A DNA stretch of 64,000 nt from Planctomycetota bacterium (GCA_024279865.1 JAJRRC010000081.1:1-64000), one strand, 5' to 3'. Counted from the first letter of the stretch, positions 9,329 to 17,910 are shown. Numbers and translations: made by a program. The notes: generated by a model from the letters alone, not told the origin.

Positions 9329-9358
9329 GTGATGACCCCTGTGAGATTTGCATATCAA

Positions 9359-10552
9359 TTAAATGAAAAAAGATTGAGCAGGGTCCTGCCACACAAGGCG
9401 ACCGCCTACCCAAGTTGCGACCGGACGCGGGGTTGGCTCTGAGTCATCCCATAAAACAAGGTCCGCATCAGCCCCGACAGCCAAAGTTCCCTTGTTGGAT
9501 TGATTGAGAAGCGTTGCCACATTGAGCGTGCCCATGGCCCAGATATCTGCCTTCGGCAAATCGAGCCACTGCATCAAATTGCCAAGGCCCCGAGGCATCG
9601 TCAACGCGCTACCGGCAAGTTGACCAAAATTAGGATGGCCCGCCTGAGCATTGGTCGCACCTTTGCCCGGTGCCACGTGAACAGGAAAACCCCAAGGCGT
9701 GTCATAAACACCTTCAGGTAGCCCGGCCCCGACATTAGAATCAGTAATTAAAATCACCCCCGCAGCACCCTTCGCTGCCACTGCCATGCGAATCGCCACG
9801 GGATGAACATGCACGCCATCAGCAATAAAATCAACCGTGCAACGTGGGTCTGCCAAAATCACTTCCACCGCGCCCACCGGACGAACGCCCGAATCGGCCT
9901 TGCCTGGCACATGAAACACATCGTAAAAATGCGTGGCATGACGGGCTCCTGCGTCCACTGCTTTTTGCGTTTGATCAATATCCGCACGCGTGTGCGTGAT
10001 CAACGGCACAACCCCCGCTTCAACGAGCCGTTCAATCACAGATAAAATGTTTTTCTGCTCAGGACCAATCGACATGACCGCAACCCGGTTGCCCGTGGCA
10101 TCCAGCAATTCGTTGAGCAAACCGACATCACCATCTAGCGTCATCGCCCCCGCACCAGGCAATCCCAAGAACGGCCCCTCCAAATGCAGACCCGGAATAC
10201 AAACATCCGTCACTTGATCAATCGTATTGGCCAGCGTTTGAAGCTTCCCCAGCATTGAGCGATCCATCACCGTGTAAAAAGTGGGACAAACACTGGTGGT
10301 TCCATGACGCGCTAGACAGGCGGTCCCTGCTAAAAACTGTTCGGGACTGACCTCGTAAAGGTATTGTTCAATGCCATGGGTATGAATATCCATGCAGCCT
10401 GGCGTGAGCAAAAAATTCTTGCCATCAACCCTCGTCTGGTCCGAGGCCTGGGCAACAATTTTACCCTCTGAAAAACAGATCGCCCCCTCAAAAATTCCAT
10501 CGCCCGGCTGCAGTAAACGCACGCTTTCAATACAGGTGGCAGTCATGATCAA
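9359..10552 (-). CDS. nagA: N-acetylglucosamine-6-phosphate deacetylase
   Basis: A 397-aa amidohydrolase-superfamily enzyme that removes acetate from GlcNAc-6-phosphate in amino-sugar recycling and catabolism. The metal and catalytic landmarks are in order: DIHTHG (about residues 55-60), HLEGPF (about 123), THTRAD, ATHFYDVFH, FIADGVHVH, and ITDSNVGAGLP with the catalytic Asp. A C-terminal ADLVLWD strand is typical of the family. The cytoplasmic enzyme normally feeds NagB. Here the following gene, which begins like nagB, is broken, so the deaminase must be elsewhere if the pathway works. Confidence 0.87.
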   Translation of the reverse strand: MIMTATCIESVRLLQPGDGIFEGAICFSEGKIVAQASDQTRVDGKNFLLTPGCMDIHTHGIEQYLYEVSPEQFLAGTACLARHGTTSVCPTFYTVMDRSMLGKLQTLANTIDQVTDVCIPGLHLEGPFLGLPGAGAMTLDGDVGLLNELLDATGNRVAVMSIGPEQKNILSVIERLVEAGVVPLITHTRADIDQTQKAVDAGARHATHFYDVFHVPGKADSGVRPVGAVEVILADPRCTVDFIADGVHVHPVAIRMAVAAKGAAGVILITDSNVGAGLPEGVYDTPWGFPVHVAPGKGATNAQAGHPNFGQLAGSALTMPRGLGNLMQWLDLPKADIWAMGTLNVATLLNQSNKGTLAVGADADLVLWDDSEPTPRPVATWVGGRLVWQDPAQSFFI

Positions 10553-10884
10553 ACCCTTTCAAAAGGCAATCCGATGCTGCGCGAAAACTTACCCACACTG
10601 AAAGACAATTGCAAATAGCGGGAGCCTGCCTTGTGATGCCATACCGATGCAAGGCAAACGTTTGTAGCCTTCGTTTCTACCCTTACAATGACATGTCTGA
10701 ATTTCCCTAAATGCCATAAGAGCTTGTCAATTCAGCACCCGTGAGACACAAAAACCAGTTCAAACGCCCGATCAGACTTCTGCAACTTGTCCGATAAAAA
10801 CAAATTAAAAAAAAATCTTTTTTCAATCTTCCAAAAATGACGATTCTTAAAGGTCAGATAGTCCTTTTTCTTGGAGGCCCCCCA
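10553..10884. other. Divergent intergenic region between nagA and the FkbM gene
   Basis: The gap holds the nagA 5' side and the leader of the methyltransferase. A GCCTTG/CAAGGC inverted repeat lies near 10628-10653. Nothing else stands out. The minus ORF at 10732-11136 is antisense to the methyltransferase and is not supported. Confidence 0.4.
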
Positions 10885-11709
10885 TTGAATCCATTTACTT
10901 TCTTTAAAAACAGGCGGGCAAATCAACGATTTGCTCAGGTCATCAACTGTCCTGAGGATATCGCTCATTTTATCCATCTTTGGAAAATTCGTCAGGAACC
11001 TGACATCCAAGATGAAGCCGTCCAGTTGCACATCAAACAGCTTGGTGGACAAGCGGTTTGGGTTCGGCCTGGCACGTCTGATATCCGAGTTCTCTGGGAC
11101 TGTTACTACAAGCAATACCAGTTGCCGCCGATGCATATTCGTGACAATGCCACGATTTTGGACCTTGGTGCCAATGTCGGCTACACCGCAGCCTCACTGG
11201 GCGTTCGATACCCTCAGGCTAAAATCATTGGTGTCGAATTGGACTGTCAAAATGCGGAACTCGCTCGTATCAATACAGAGTTCCTCGGCAAGCGTTGCAC
11301 CATTCTCAATGCAGGCATTTGGCATGAAGAAACCCTTATATCCTATGGCGGCAACACTGAACACGCTCTGCGCATTGATGAAGAAAATACCCAAGAACAA
11401 ACTTACCATGTCCAGACCATGACCATGCAATCACTTTTAGAGCAATTTGACCTTGCTGAAGTTGATTACGTCAAAATGGATATCGAAGGTGCTGAACACA
11501 GCGTGCTTGATCCGACGCGTGATTTAAACTGGCTTCATCAAATCAAAAACATGAATGTCGAAGTCCATCAACCCGCCACCATTGAAGGCATCACCCATGT
11601 CTTAAGCCAGCATGGTTTTGACAATTTAACTCAACCCACACACTGGTCTGCGGTGATTGCATCGCGGCAATCAGAAGCAAATTCAATTCCACTTCGTCAT
11701 GCTGCGTAA
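10885..11709 (+). CDS. FkbM-family SAM-dependent methyltransferase
   Basis: A class I methyltransferase: motif I ILDLGANVGYTAASLG binds SAM, GVELDC is the acidic motif II, and DYVKMDIEGAEHSVL is the FkbM signature. The family O-methylates sugars or polyketides in polysaccharide and glycolipid pathways. I chose TTG at 10885 because GGAGG lies 7 bases before it. The upstream ATG at 10837, which would give 290 aa, has no ribosome site. The gene stands alone and ends 32 bases before a bidirectional terminator shared with the tRNA-Pro locus. The substrate is unknown. Confidence 0.82.
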   Translation: MNPFTFFKNRRANQRFAQVINCPEDIAHFIHLWKIRQEPDIQDEAVQLHIKQLGGQAVWVRPGTSDIRVLWDCYYKQYQLPPMHIRDNATILDLGANVGYTAASLGVRYPQAKIIGVELDCQNAELARINTEFLGKRCTILNAGIWHEETLISYGGNTEHALRIDEENTQEQTYHVQTMTMQSLLEQFDLAEVDYVKMDIEGAEHSVLDPTRDLNWLHQIKNMNVEVHQPATIEGITHVLSQHGFDNLTQPTHWSAVIASRQSEANSIPLRHAA

Positions 11710-11741
11710 CAATGCGATACGGATTGAAATTAAAAAAACAT

Positions 11742-11778
11742 AAAACCCCCTCCAAACTCTTAACTTGAAGGGGGTTTT
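11742..11778. terminator. Bidirectional Rho-independent terminator
   Basis: AAAACCCCCT (11742-11751) and AGGGGGTTTT (11769-11778) pair perfectly over a 17-base loop, with T-rich tails on both strands. On the plus strand it ends the FkbM gene. On the minus strand it is the original terminator of the tRNA-Pro gene that the prophage split. Confidence 0.8.
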
Positions 11779-11779
11779 A

Positions 11780-11829
11780 AAATCGGGGCGACATGATTTG
11801 AACATGCGACTTCCTGTTCCCAAAACAGG
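11780..11829 (-). repeat. attL: attL: 50-bp core, displaced 3' half of tRNA-Pro
   Basis: The sequence is identical to 55812-55861. It covers the anticodon arm, T arm and 3' acceptor strand of tRNA-Pro on the minus strand, and is followed leftward by the native terminator. Bases 11779 and 11830 are the first mismatches. Confidence 0.93.
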
Positions 11830-11887
11830 CAGCCGCATACATACTAAATGCTTTCAGTACATGCACTTGCAGAGAAATAGAAAAACG

Positions 11888-11935
11888 CTTGGGTGCGCCT
11901 AGGGTGCGCTTGGCAACAAGAATCAGGTGTTCTTG
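11888..11935 (+). repeat. Left integrase arm-type repeat (TGGGTGCGCCtAGGGTGCGC)
   Basis: This 48-base stretch matches 55687-55734 at most positions and contains two GGGTGCGC units. It lies 58 bases inside attL in the same orientation as the right copy, the layout expected for arm-binding sites of a tyrosine integrase around attP. The alternative is a relic of a related integrase 3' end. Confidence 0.55.
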
Positions 11936-11945
11936 CATAAAAATA

Positions 11946-12350
11946 GCCATCACTGGCAACCCCTTCTCGGAGAGGGAAACGGCTGAGGCCGATCCGAGAT
12001 GCCACCCCCTTTCAGGCACTGTATGAGAGGGCAGCCATCAACGCTGAATCTGCTCAACCCAGCAATGGGACGCAGAGGCTTGATGACTGATAGCTGCTCT
12101 TTCTCAGGTCGGTCTACCGACGCACTGCCTGAGGCGTCCAGTCCATAAGAGCGGCCCGGCAGGGGTCTGAGTAATCGGATGGCCATGCACGCCGGAACCA
12201 AACAGCATGGCCGGTCTACCTTCCCCGCAAGGGGTCGGTCTGTTCCGAGTATTAGCCAGTGAATACCAGTTAACAGTAGTCTTAGGTCATCCGTTTGATT
12301 CTAGATTAAAAGTATGGCTTATGGTTTACCGTATAAGTCAGTGAGGCTAA
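11946..12350 (+). ncRNA. Candidate large structured non-coding RNA
   Basis: There is no credible protein here, but many nested helices form on the plus strand: TCTCGGA/TCCGAGA (11965/11993) enclosing CGGC-TGAG-GCCG; CCCTTTCA/TGAGAGGG (12007/12024); CATCAA/TTGATG (12036/12080) enclosing TCTGC/GCAGA and CCCA-GCAA-TGGG; CTCAGG/CCTGAG (12103/12128) enclosing TCGGT/ACCGA; GGCCATGC/GCATGGCC (12181/12205); CCCC-GCAA-GGGG (12223); GTATT/AATAC (12249/12262); GGCTTAT/ATAAGTC (12316/12333). Several pairings contain a G-U that would be an A-C mismatch on the other strand, so the plus strand is favoured. Two GCAA loops and a possible GTAA loop (12071) are GNRA tetraloops. It lies outside the late operon, beyond its terminator. 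The phage large ornate RNAs (ROOL, GOLLD) are a possible class, but identity is not shown. Ends are approximate. Confidence 0.5.
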
Positions 12351-12423
12351 GGGAAGCTCTGCCTATATATAATCTCGATAAAAAACTTGGATTAAAATTT
12401 CTAATAGCTAATACTTGGCTCAT

Positions 12424-12458
12424 AAAAAAACACCCTGCTGACGTGAATCAACAGAGTG
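12424..12458 (-). terminator. Rho-independent terminator of the phage late operon
   Basis: On the minus strand CACTCTG and CAGGGTG pair with one G-U, extended by TGA/TCA, and a T7 run follows (12424-12430). It lies 26 bases after the stop of the last late gene. Confidence 0.8.
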
Positions 12459-12483
12459 CTTATGAAGAATGCATTGTGGCAAG

Positions 12484-13092
12484 CTAGCCGAGTGCTTTAA
12501 TCCGGTTCACGGCTGCCCGTCCATCAGGCCCAAGCAGTAGCTTGAGTGTCTTTCGAGTTGCTTCATTGCCAATATCAATTTTACCATCAACCCCCTTGGC
12601 CGCCTCGGTTGCAGTGGCGAATTTCTCCATCCCCGCAACCTTGCCCTTTTTATGGCCAAAGAATCCCGCGATTAAAGCTCCCGCCATCGTCGCAATCATG
12701 CCATACGGCGGAGGTAAGAATCCACCCACCGCACTAATCGTGCCACCTGCAGCCTCTCCCCAGTTGGTCGCGGTTTGAGTTCGGCTCTCAATCTCCACCA
12801 TCACCTGGTTGGCCTTGCTTAAATACACTTGGCCGTCGGCTGCAAACTTGGCGAGCTTCTCTGATGCATTAACCGCCTTTTCTTTGAGCCCCCCCTCCGG
12901 CAACGTTTGGATCAACCGATCCAGTTCAGCCTTGCGGTCCAGAGCATCAGCAACCCCACGTTCAACTTGCTGGCTTGTCTGGCGTATTTGCTGTAGCTGA
13001 GTCTTGGCCTGATCCACATTTTGGGGAAGCCACCCGCAGCCAGAGATAAACAACGCGAGAACCGCGAACAGGGTTAGAGTGATTCGTTTCAT
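12484..13092 (-). CDS. Phage lipoprotein, last gene of the late operon
   Basis: The start at 13092 (MKRITLTLFAVLALFISGCG) has AAGGA upstream and gives a 202-aa protein with a lipoprotein signal peptide and lipobox LFISGC. Next comes a Gln-rich coiled coil (about residues 25-110), then a glycine-rich hydrophobic segment (GMIATMAGALIAGFFG) followed by HKKGK. Its place at the end of the tail genes suggests a role in lysis (outer-membrane spanin-like) or surface modification, but no family is recognised. A longer ORF begins at 13137 but lacks a ribosome site and would hide the signal peptide. Confidence 0.7.
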   Translation of the reverse strand: MKRITLTLFAVLALFISGCGWLPQNVDQAKTQLQQIRQTSQQVERGVADALDRKAELDRLIQTLPEGGLKEKAVNASEKLAKFAADGQVYLSKANQVMVEIESRTQTATNWGEAAGGTISAVGGFLPPPYGMIATMAGALIAGFFGHKKGKVAGMEKFATATEAAKGVDGKIDIGNEATRKTLKLLLGPDGRAAVNRIKALG

Positions 13093-13106
13093 TGAAAATT
13101 CCTTTG

Positions 13107-13715
13107 TTAAGTTGCGGTACCATCTGGCAGAATCCATCCGCTGCCAGTATCGATATTGAGATTGCCGTCGTCAGAGTTAAAAATCATCCGGCCAGCCGTG
13201 GTGGCCACCGGTCGCGTTGCGTCGATATAGACAGGTAATAGGGTGTCAGACAAACCCTCGCCCCGGCGATCGAGGATCAAAGTAATCACCCCAGCAACCA
13301 TGGTGACCTCGGCAAGTTTTACATGGGGCACTGATGGCCATCCCCCGGAAGCAATGCCGGTGCCGATGGTTGCCACCCCTGCCACGCTGTAGAGCCAGAC
13401 GTAGGTTGTGTCGTTGTCTGTGAGGCCATCCAACCCCACGTTGGCATCGGGATCTTCGCCGGCGTAGACCAGCACAGTGCTACCAAAAGCAAAGCGGCCC
13501 GCTCGAACGCCAAGGGCATCGGCATTGTCTTTGATTGGATACACCCGAAAATCGTTCCCCCGCACCGCCATGGCACGCAGGTGGCTGTCCGCACGGTTTC
13601 GAGCAGCAAGCCATGGATCGTCGCTATCACCGGGATAGGGAAGCCCTGTGCTAGCATCGGTTGTGCCAGCAAGCGCGTCAGCGGTGGTGTCATCAAGATG
13701 TAATTCTTCAGCCAA
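13107..13715 (-). CDS. Phage distal tail or fibre-associated protein
   Basis: A 202-aa protein with LPYPGDSDDPWLAARN near the N-terminus, a beta-rich middle (TTYVWLYSVAGVATIGTG) and an end (GRMIFNSDDGNLNIDTGSGW) like the tip domains of tail fibres. The TTG at 13715 overlaps the TGA of the upstream gene and has GGAGC before it. It sits among tail genes. No enzyme motif is seen, and the function is inferred from position only. Confidence 0.65.
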   Translation of the reverse strand: MAEELHLDDTTADALAGTTDASTGLPYPGDSDDPWLAARNRADSHLRAMAVRGNDFRVYPIKDNADALGVRAGRFAFGSTVLVYAGEDPDANVGLDGLTDNDTTYVWLYSVAGVATIGTGIASGGWPSVPHVKLAEVTMVAGVITLILDRRGEGLSDTLLPVYIDATRPVATTAGRMIFNSDDGNLNIDTGSGWILPDGTAT

Positions 13716-14151
13716 TTTGCGGATCGCTCCATGACCAAGTCACCTGACTGGTCTGGGTAGCAATTGCAAGATTGATAGGCGGAGGTGGTGCTGGGCGGTG
13801 TTGCAACGTGGCCGCAGCAGACCACGCTCCAAGGTTGCCCAAAGCGTCCTCGGCCTGAATGCGAACTTGGTAATCACCCGCCACGAATTCCTGACGTGTG
13901 CCGAACTGGACGGAGCCAATGCCGACGCCGTATGGCCCACGCCCGTAAGGACCATTGCCATAGCCGGGGCCGGAACCACCGCCATAGGGGCCACTTCCAT
14001 AAGCCCCATGGCCATATCCGATGGTTTTGCGATCTGAACCCCAGACGCGCGGACGATCTGATTGCAGGACACTATCTACTTCAAGGCGGAGCCGGTCGCT
14101 CTGCAACATTGCCGAGGGTTTGGTCGTTTTGATATTGAGAGATTTTGCCAT
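13708..14151 (-). CDS. Phage tail protein with Gly/Tyr-rich repeats and FN3-like end
   Basis: 147 aa from the ATG at 14151, directly after the upstream stop. A central low-complexity stretch of GPYG-type repeats (YGSGPYGGGSGPGYGNGPYG) is followed by a fibronectin-III-like C-terminus (DYQVRIQAEDALGNLGAWS). Such mixtures are common in receptor-binding tips. The longer ORF from 14256 overlaps the previous gene and is not favoured. No specific family is recognised. Confidence 0.6.
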   Translation of the reverse strand: MAKSLNIKTTKPSAMLQSDRLRLEVDSVLQSDRPRVWGSDRKTIGYGHGAYGSGPYGGGSGPGYGNGPYGRGPYGVGIGSVQFGTRQEFVAGDYQVRIQAEDALGNLGAWSAAATLQHRPAPPPPINLAIATQTSQVTWSWSDPQIG

Positions 14152-14152
14152 G

Positions 14153-15523
14153 TTAATAGTCCGAAACATTTTCCCCAGGCATATGGCCGTGCCCCGGGGC
14201 ATCCAGTACAAGCCTTGAACTGATGAATGGTTTTCCTGGAAATCCATGCGGTGCAATGTCCGTCAGATTTTTTCGCCATACTACATCTGGAAAATTTTCA
14301 TCAATAACCACCCTAGCAATCTCAACTTCGCTTTGATATATGTCTTTTTTCAAATCCATCACGATATCCGTACTTGACACTGCAGCACTTTTGCCAAAAT
14401 GCGTTACGGGATCAGTGAATATAGCCCCCAACGGAACGTGGTACTCCTTCTGCAGCGTACCCGGGTTCAAAATGATAATGGCTTGGTATATTAATCCTCC
14501 ACCAGCGTAATACCGCCTGTCATATGCTAAAATTCTCGCATTTTGCGAGAGTAACATGCCGCCGCCCTCTAAGCCGCCATAAATAGGCAAGGCATAAAGG
14601 GCCGCATGTGCAGCACCGGGACTACTGTCCCGAACGGCGTTTATGCCAGACAGCCCCAGCGCTCCGAAACCATCTGCTGCAATCACGGTCCCTGTTATTG
14701 GGTCTACATATTCAATGTGCTGACCAATGATGCCACCATTGCTGCCATATGTGTTGACAAGATGGCCGAAACTAAATTCTTTGTCTCGCTGTGTATCTAG
14801 CGTAATTGGGTCAATAGCTTGAACACGATTAACGCCGCCTCCGTTGATATGCGCAAAAAGAAGACCATCGGTTTTCCTGATATATCCAAATGGCTGGGTA
14901 TCATTTCTGTCTACAAAGTTGTTAAACCAACCCGGCTCAGATGAATTTGCTGAGTGAAGCGTGGCGACCTTAGCCAAAGACACTGCATCTAATTTTACAA
15001 CCACCATATACACACTACCTGTCGGGTAACCATCTTCGTCTAATCCAAGGTCTTCCGTCACTCTCACAAAACAGTATATAAATTCAGCGTCACCAATAAT
15101 CCCTGCTCTAGGATCATATCGTTTGGCAAGAGCTGCCGATGGGTAATCAGCCTCAACAATGGAGTCTAGGTCAAGGGATGCTAAAAGCGAACCGTCTTCC
15201 TTTGACCTTTTTTCAAGAATTACGGTTGAATTTACCTGCCCAAGAGTCAGTTCCCACCTTAGGCTGTAGTGAGCATTGCTTGTGACTGTGTGGTCCAAAT
15301 AATCCCTTGGCACCTCTTGCTCCCACAGGAGAGTCCCGTCAGCAATATCTACGGCCAGCAAATAGTAATGGTGAACACCATAGTCGTTTTGAGACATTTG
15401 AAAAAATACAAATCTCCCAAACACCCCACCGCTGCCGCCACTGCCGCCACTGCCACACTCATGCACGAGATGTCCGTTTGGCCCATGCAGCAAATGCCCG
15501 TTTGGTCCATGCTTTAGGCTCAT
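14153..15523 (-). CDS. Large phage protein, probable beta-propeller with HGPNGHL repeats
   Basis: 456 aa. The N-terminus has tandem HGPNGHL copies and a (GSGG)n linker, then strands resembling PQQ or propeller blades (LLAVDIADGTLLWEQEVP; VVKLDAVSLAKVATLHS; VQAIDPITLDTQRDKEF). It overlaps the upstream gene by 4 bases (ATGA type). The linked-head architecture suggests a tail-tip or host-surface-binding protein. No catalytic motif is seen. Confidence 0.6.
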   Translation of the reverse strand: MSLKHGPNGHLLHGPNGHLVHECGSGGSGGSGGVFGRFVFFQMSQNDYGVHHYYLLAVDIADGTLLWEQEVPRDYLDHTVTSNAHYSLRWELTLGQVNSTVILEKRSKEDGSLLASLDLDSIVEADYPSAALAKRYDPRAGIIGDAEFIYCFVRVTEDLGLDEDGYPTGSVYMVVVKLDAVSLAKVATLHSANSSEPGWFNNFVDRNDTQPFGYIRKTDGLLFAHINGGGVNRVQAIDPITLDTQRDKEFSFGHLVNTYGSNGGIIGQHIEYVDPITGTVIAADGFGALGLSGINAVRDSSPGAAHAALYALPIYGGLEGGGMLLSQNARILAYDRRYYAGGGLIYQAIIILNPGTLQKEYHVPLGAIFTDPVTHFGKSAAVSSTDIVMDLKKDIYQSEVEIARVVIDENFPDVVWRKNLTDIAPHGFPGKPFISSRLVLDAPGHGHMPGENVSDY

Positions 15524-16203
15524 GGGCAGGCCTCCGTCACGTCCACAGACACCCGTCGTTCAGCACTGACGCCAACCAGCCGGGCATAACTGTCATAGGT
15601 AAAATCACGCACGAAGGCGTAGAGCGTCTTGCTCCCTGCTGCGTTGTAGGCTGAACCTGTCTGGACTGCGACTTTGAACCCGCCGTCACCAATGGTCCAT
15701 CCTGTGTCGGTTGCTGCTGTGTCGGTGTGCTCCCCGGGATAGGAAAGGTCCACGTCGACGGTATCAGAGGCACCTGGCGGAACCACCTCAAGCCACTCGA
15801 TGGGATATTCATCAGCGTCGCGGGGTCCGAAATCGCCAATCACATGAGCGGCAAAGATGGTCTCTCCTTTGGTATACAACTGGCTCAGGGGGAGGCTTTC
15901 GTTTTTGAGAGCAACCGGCACCGGATCGCCGATGGCTTCGCCCCCATCCATTTCAACGCACATCAGGAACGTCCGGTCTGCTGCGGGCGTTGGCGGGTCT
16001 TCGTCTACTTTGAATTGTGCGATTCTGGAAAACTTTTGGTTGTCAGGACGTGTGGGTTTACCACTTGGCTTTTTGAACGTGTTTGCCTCCGGGCCATCAC
16101 CGCCGCCGAACGCGACCTTGATCGCCTCCACCATGATGTTGTGCTGTTTTGCACTGGGCGGGTCACCTGCTTTGACATTGCGTAGTTGATTGACGTTTGC
16201 CAT
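15520..16203 (-). CDS. Phage structural protein, unknown
   Basis: 227 aa beginning MANVNQLRNVKAGDPPSAKQ, with a lysine-rich segment (FKKPSGKPTRPDNQKF) and a beta-rich remainder. It lies in the tail-tip gene run and overlaps the next gene by 4 bases, so it is translationally coupled. No known domain is recognised, and a baseplate or tail-tip component is the likely class. Confidence 0.6.
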   Translation of the reverse strand: MANVNQLRNVKAGDPPSAKQHNIMVEAIKVAFGGGDGPEANTFKKPSGKPTRPDNQKFSRIAQFKVDEDPPTPAADRTFLMCVEMDGGEAIGDPVPVALKNESLPLSQLYTKGETIFAAHVIGDFGPRDADEYPIEWLEVVPPGASDTVDVDLSYPGEHTDTAATDTGWTIGDGGFKVAVQTGSAYNAAGSKTLYAFVRDFTYDSYARLVGVSAERRVSVDVTEACP

Positions 16204-16223
16204 GTGATGTTATTGTCCGATTC

Positions 16224-16252
16224 TTCCCACGGGTGGAGACGGGCGGTATGAT
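16224..16252 (+). promoter_or_regulatory. Probable promoter of the plus-strand moron
   Basis: TTCCCA (16224-16229) and TATGAT (16247-16252) are 17 bases apart, with the gene start at 16277. It opposes late transcription, as expected for a gene expressed in the lysogen. Confidence 0.5.
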
Positions 16253-16276
16253 AAAGTGAAACGATCAAGGGGATTC

Positions 16277-16927
16277 ATGAACACGAAACAACTATCACGG
16301 ACGACGACGGCACTGATCTTGGCTGTACTGCTTTGCAGCTGCCTGCTGCATGCCGAGGAGCCTCCGGCTACTCAAGCTGCTGTGCCGCAACTCTCCGGCC
16401 AACACCCCCGCACCCAACGGGCTTTCAAGAAGCACGCCAAGAATTGGGTTCGCATTGGGGAAGTTCTTTGGTCCATCGAGGTTAAAAATTTCTCCAAGAG
16501 GAAGCTCAAGGGTAGCGCCAAAGCACGGGCACCTTACGAAGCGGACAACGCTCCTTTTTACTACGATCCAATCACGGGCAAAGCCTTTAAGCAGGCTCCC
16601 GTTGCCCCAAAAAAAACAAGCCGATCTCGCAATACTTCGCCTAAAATTCATGGGGGCTTTTATGTTGATCCGGGACGAAAACCCAAGGCCAAGGAAACCA
16701 TCGAAAAGAAGGCTGTCCCTGAGGGTGAACCGGCTCTTCAACCAGCCACCGCCCAGGAACTCTTTGCCTACTTCTTAGAGCACGATCTTCAGTCGTTTCC
16801 CATCCTTCGACCAAAGATGAAGGTCATAAAAATGGATGTACATGTAAAAAAACGCGGGTATAAAATGATGAATGTACTTACCTTTGACTGGAACAATTAC
16901 CCAGAAAAAGTCCGCTTCACCAAGTAA
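16277..16927 (+). CDS. Secreted protein gene inserted against the late operon (moron)
   Basis: The ATG at 16277 follows AAGGGG and gives 216 aa with a signal peptide (ALILAVLLCSCLLHA, cleavage probable before EE; the cysteines could also form a lipobox). The mature part is Lys/Pro-rich, then LFAYFLEHDLQSFPILRPKMKVIKMDVHVKK. It is the only plus-strand gene within the minus-strand late block, has its own promoter-like site, and converges within 11 bases on the 16939 gene. That is the pattern of a lysogenic-conversion gene. No homologous family is recognised. It is probably exported to the envelope. Confidence 0.65.
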   Translation: MNTKQLSRTTTALILAVLLCSCLLHAEEPPATQAAVPQLSGQHPRTQRAFKKHAKNWVRIGEVLWSIEVKNFSKRKLKGSAKARAPYEADNAPFYYDPITGKAFKQAPVAPKKTSRSRNTSPKIHGGFYVDPGRKPKAKETIEKKAVPEGEPALQPATAQELFAYFLEHDLQSFPILRPKMKVIKMDVHVKKRGYKMMNVLTFDWNNYPEKVRFTK

Positions 16928-16938
16928 CTACCGGGCGA

Positions 16939-17739
16939 TTAAATCACACCCGTAAACGCAGCGGGCTCGTAGGTCTTGAACTGCTCCTTGCCTCCTTTGA
17001 CGTATGTCTTAAAAAAATCGTCTCGCGTTGGGTCATAAAAGTTATTCCAGCCTGTTTCACGCCATGACATTCGCAGCGTCACGTCCCACGCTTGAGCGCC
17101 ATCCGAGGTAATGATTCGCTGAACGGTAGGCGGATTAAACAGCAACGTTTCTGGCTCAAACGTGGCACCCAATGATTTGGACGTCGCTTTGCCAAGGTTG
17201 ACTTTGCCAATTAGACTAAAATACGCGGGAGGGAGATTGGGCACTTGGTGGATTCGGTACACCCATGTAGCACCATGAATGAGCTTGCCTGGGGACGCAG
17301 CATCACCAAGCGGAACACCTTGGTTTTTTCCATCCTTGACCACTCCCTCTGCATGCCAATACAGTTTTCGCCCGGGTATCGTAATAAATTCTGACCATGG
17401 CTCCAGCGATTCGGTCACAAGCTGTTCGGGATCTGGGATATCGTAACCGTCGGGCGTTCGGTACGTCACGGTAATCAATGCGTTTTCGTAGCTGGCCTCA
17501 CGGTCATAGCCCGTAATCTCCCCATCGTGGAATGGAGCAATACTGACTCCAGTGACGCGAGCGGATGAATAAGAGTCGTAACCAATACGGATATTGGCCC
17601 CGACGCCCGCAAATTGCTGTGCGAGCTTGTGAAGATCCGCCCACTTGCACTTGAGCTGTCGGGTCGCGGAAAACCCGCCGATAAAATATTCCTCGTTCGG
17701 TGAGCCTGCAAGTTCTTCAAAGGCAACAGTGACAGCCAT
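16939..17739 (-). CDS. Phage tail protein downstream of the tape measure
   Basis: 266 aa, beta-rich, containing YFIGGFSATRQLKCKW, VTYRTPDGYDIPDPEQLV and a C-terminal WRETGWNNFYDPTRDDFF. Its position directly after the tape-measure gene is where distal tail (Dit) or hub proteins lie. The family was not identified. The start ATG at 17739 has GGAAAGGATC upstream. Confidence 0.6.
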   Translation of the reverse strand: MAVTVAFEELAGSPNEEYFIGGFSATRQLKCKWADLHKLAQQFAGVGANIRIGYDSYSSARVTGVSIAPFHDGEITGYDREASYENALITVTYRTPDGYDIPDPEQLVTESLEPWSEFITIPGRKLYWHAEGVVKDGKNQGVPLGDAASPGKLIHGATWVYRIHQVPNLPPAYFSLIGKVNLGKATSKSLGATFEPETLLFNPPTVQRIITSDGAQAWDVTLRMSWRETGWNNFYDPTRDDFFKTYVKGGKEQFKTYEPAAFTGVI

Positions 17740-17910
17740 GACAGGATCCTTTCCCGTTTGTGGGGGAAAATAGAAAAAAAGGCGAGAAGAGCACCACCTC
17801 GGTACCCCCCTCGCACACGCCTATCACAGCATTCGATTGTTCTGTTTTGAAGATCGGTCAGAAGCATGTGATATTCGTGTATAGAGGTATTGCCCTGCAC
17901 AGACGAAAGT

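Larger units (their letters stand above)
11830..12423. other. Non-coding left end of the prophage
   Basis: About 600 bases between attL and the late-operon terminator. They hold the arm-type repeat, the structured region described separately, and an AT-rich tail (12290-12420). The longest ORF (11950-12201, minus) has no domain, and its bases are better explained by RNA pairing. A GCCA-GTGA-TGGC hairpin followed by TATTTTTATG at 11934-11957 on the minus strand could be a terminator. Confidence 0.5.

Noticed and set aside
11950-12201. 83-aa minus ORF at the left prophage end
   Set aside because: No domain, and its bases are better explained by helices of the structured region.
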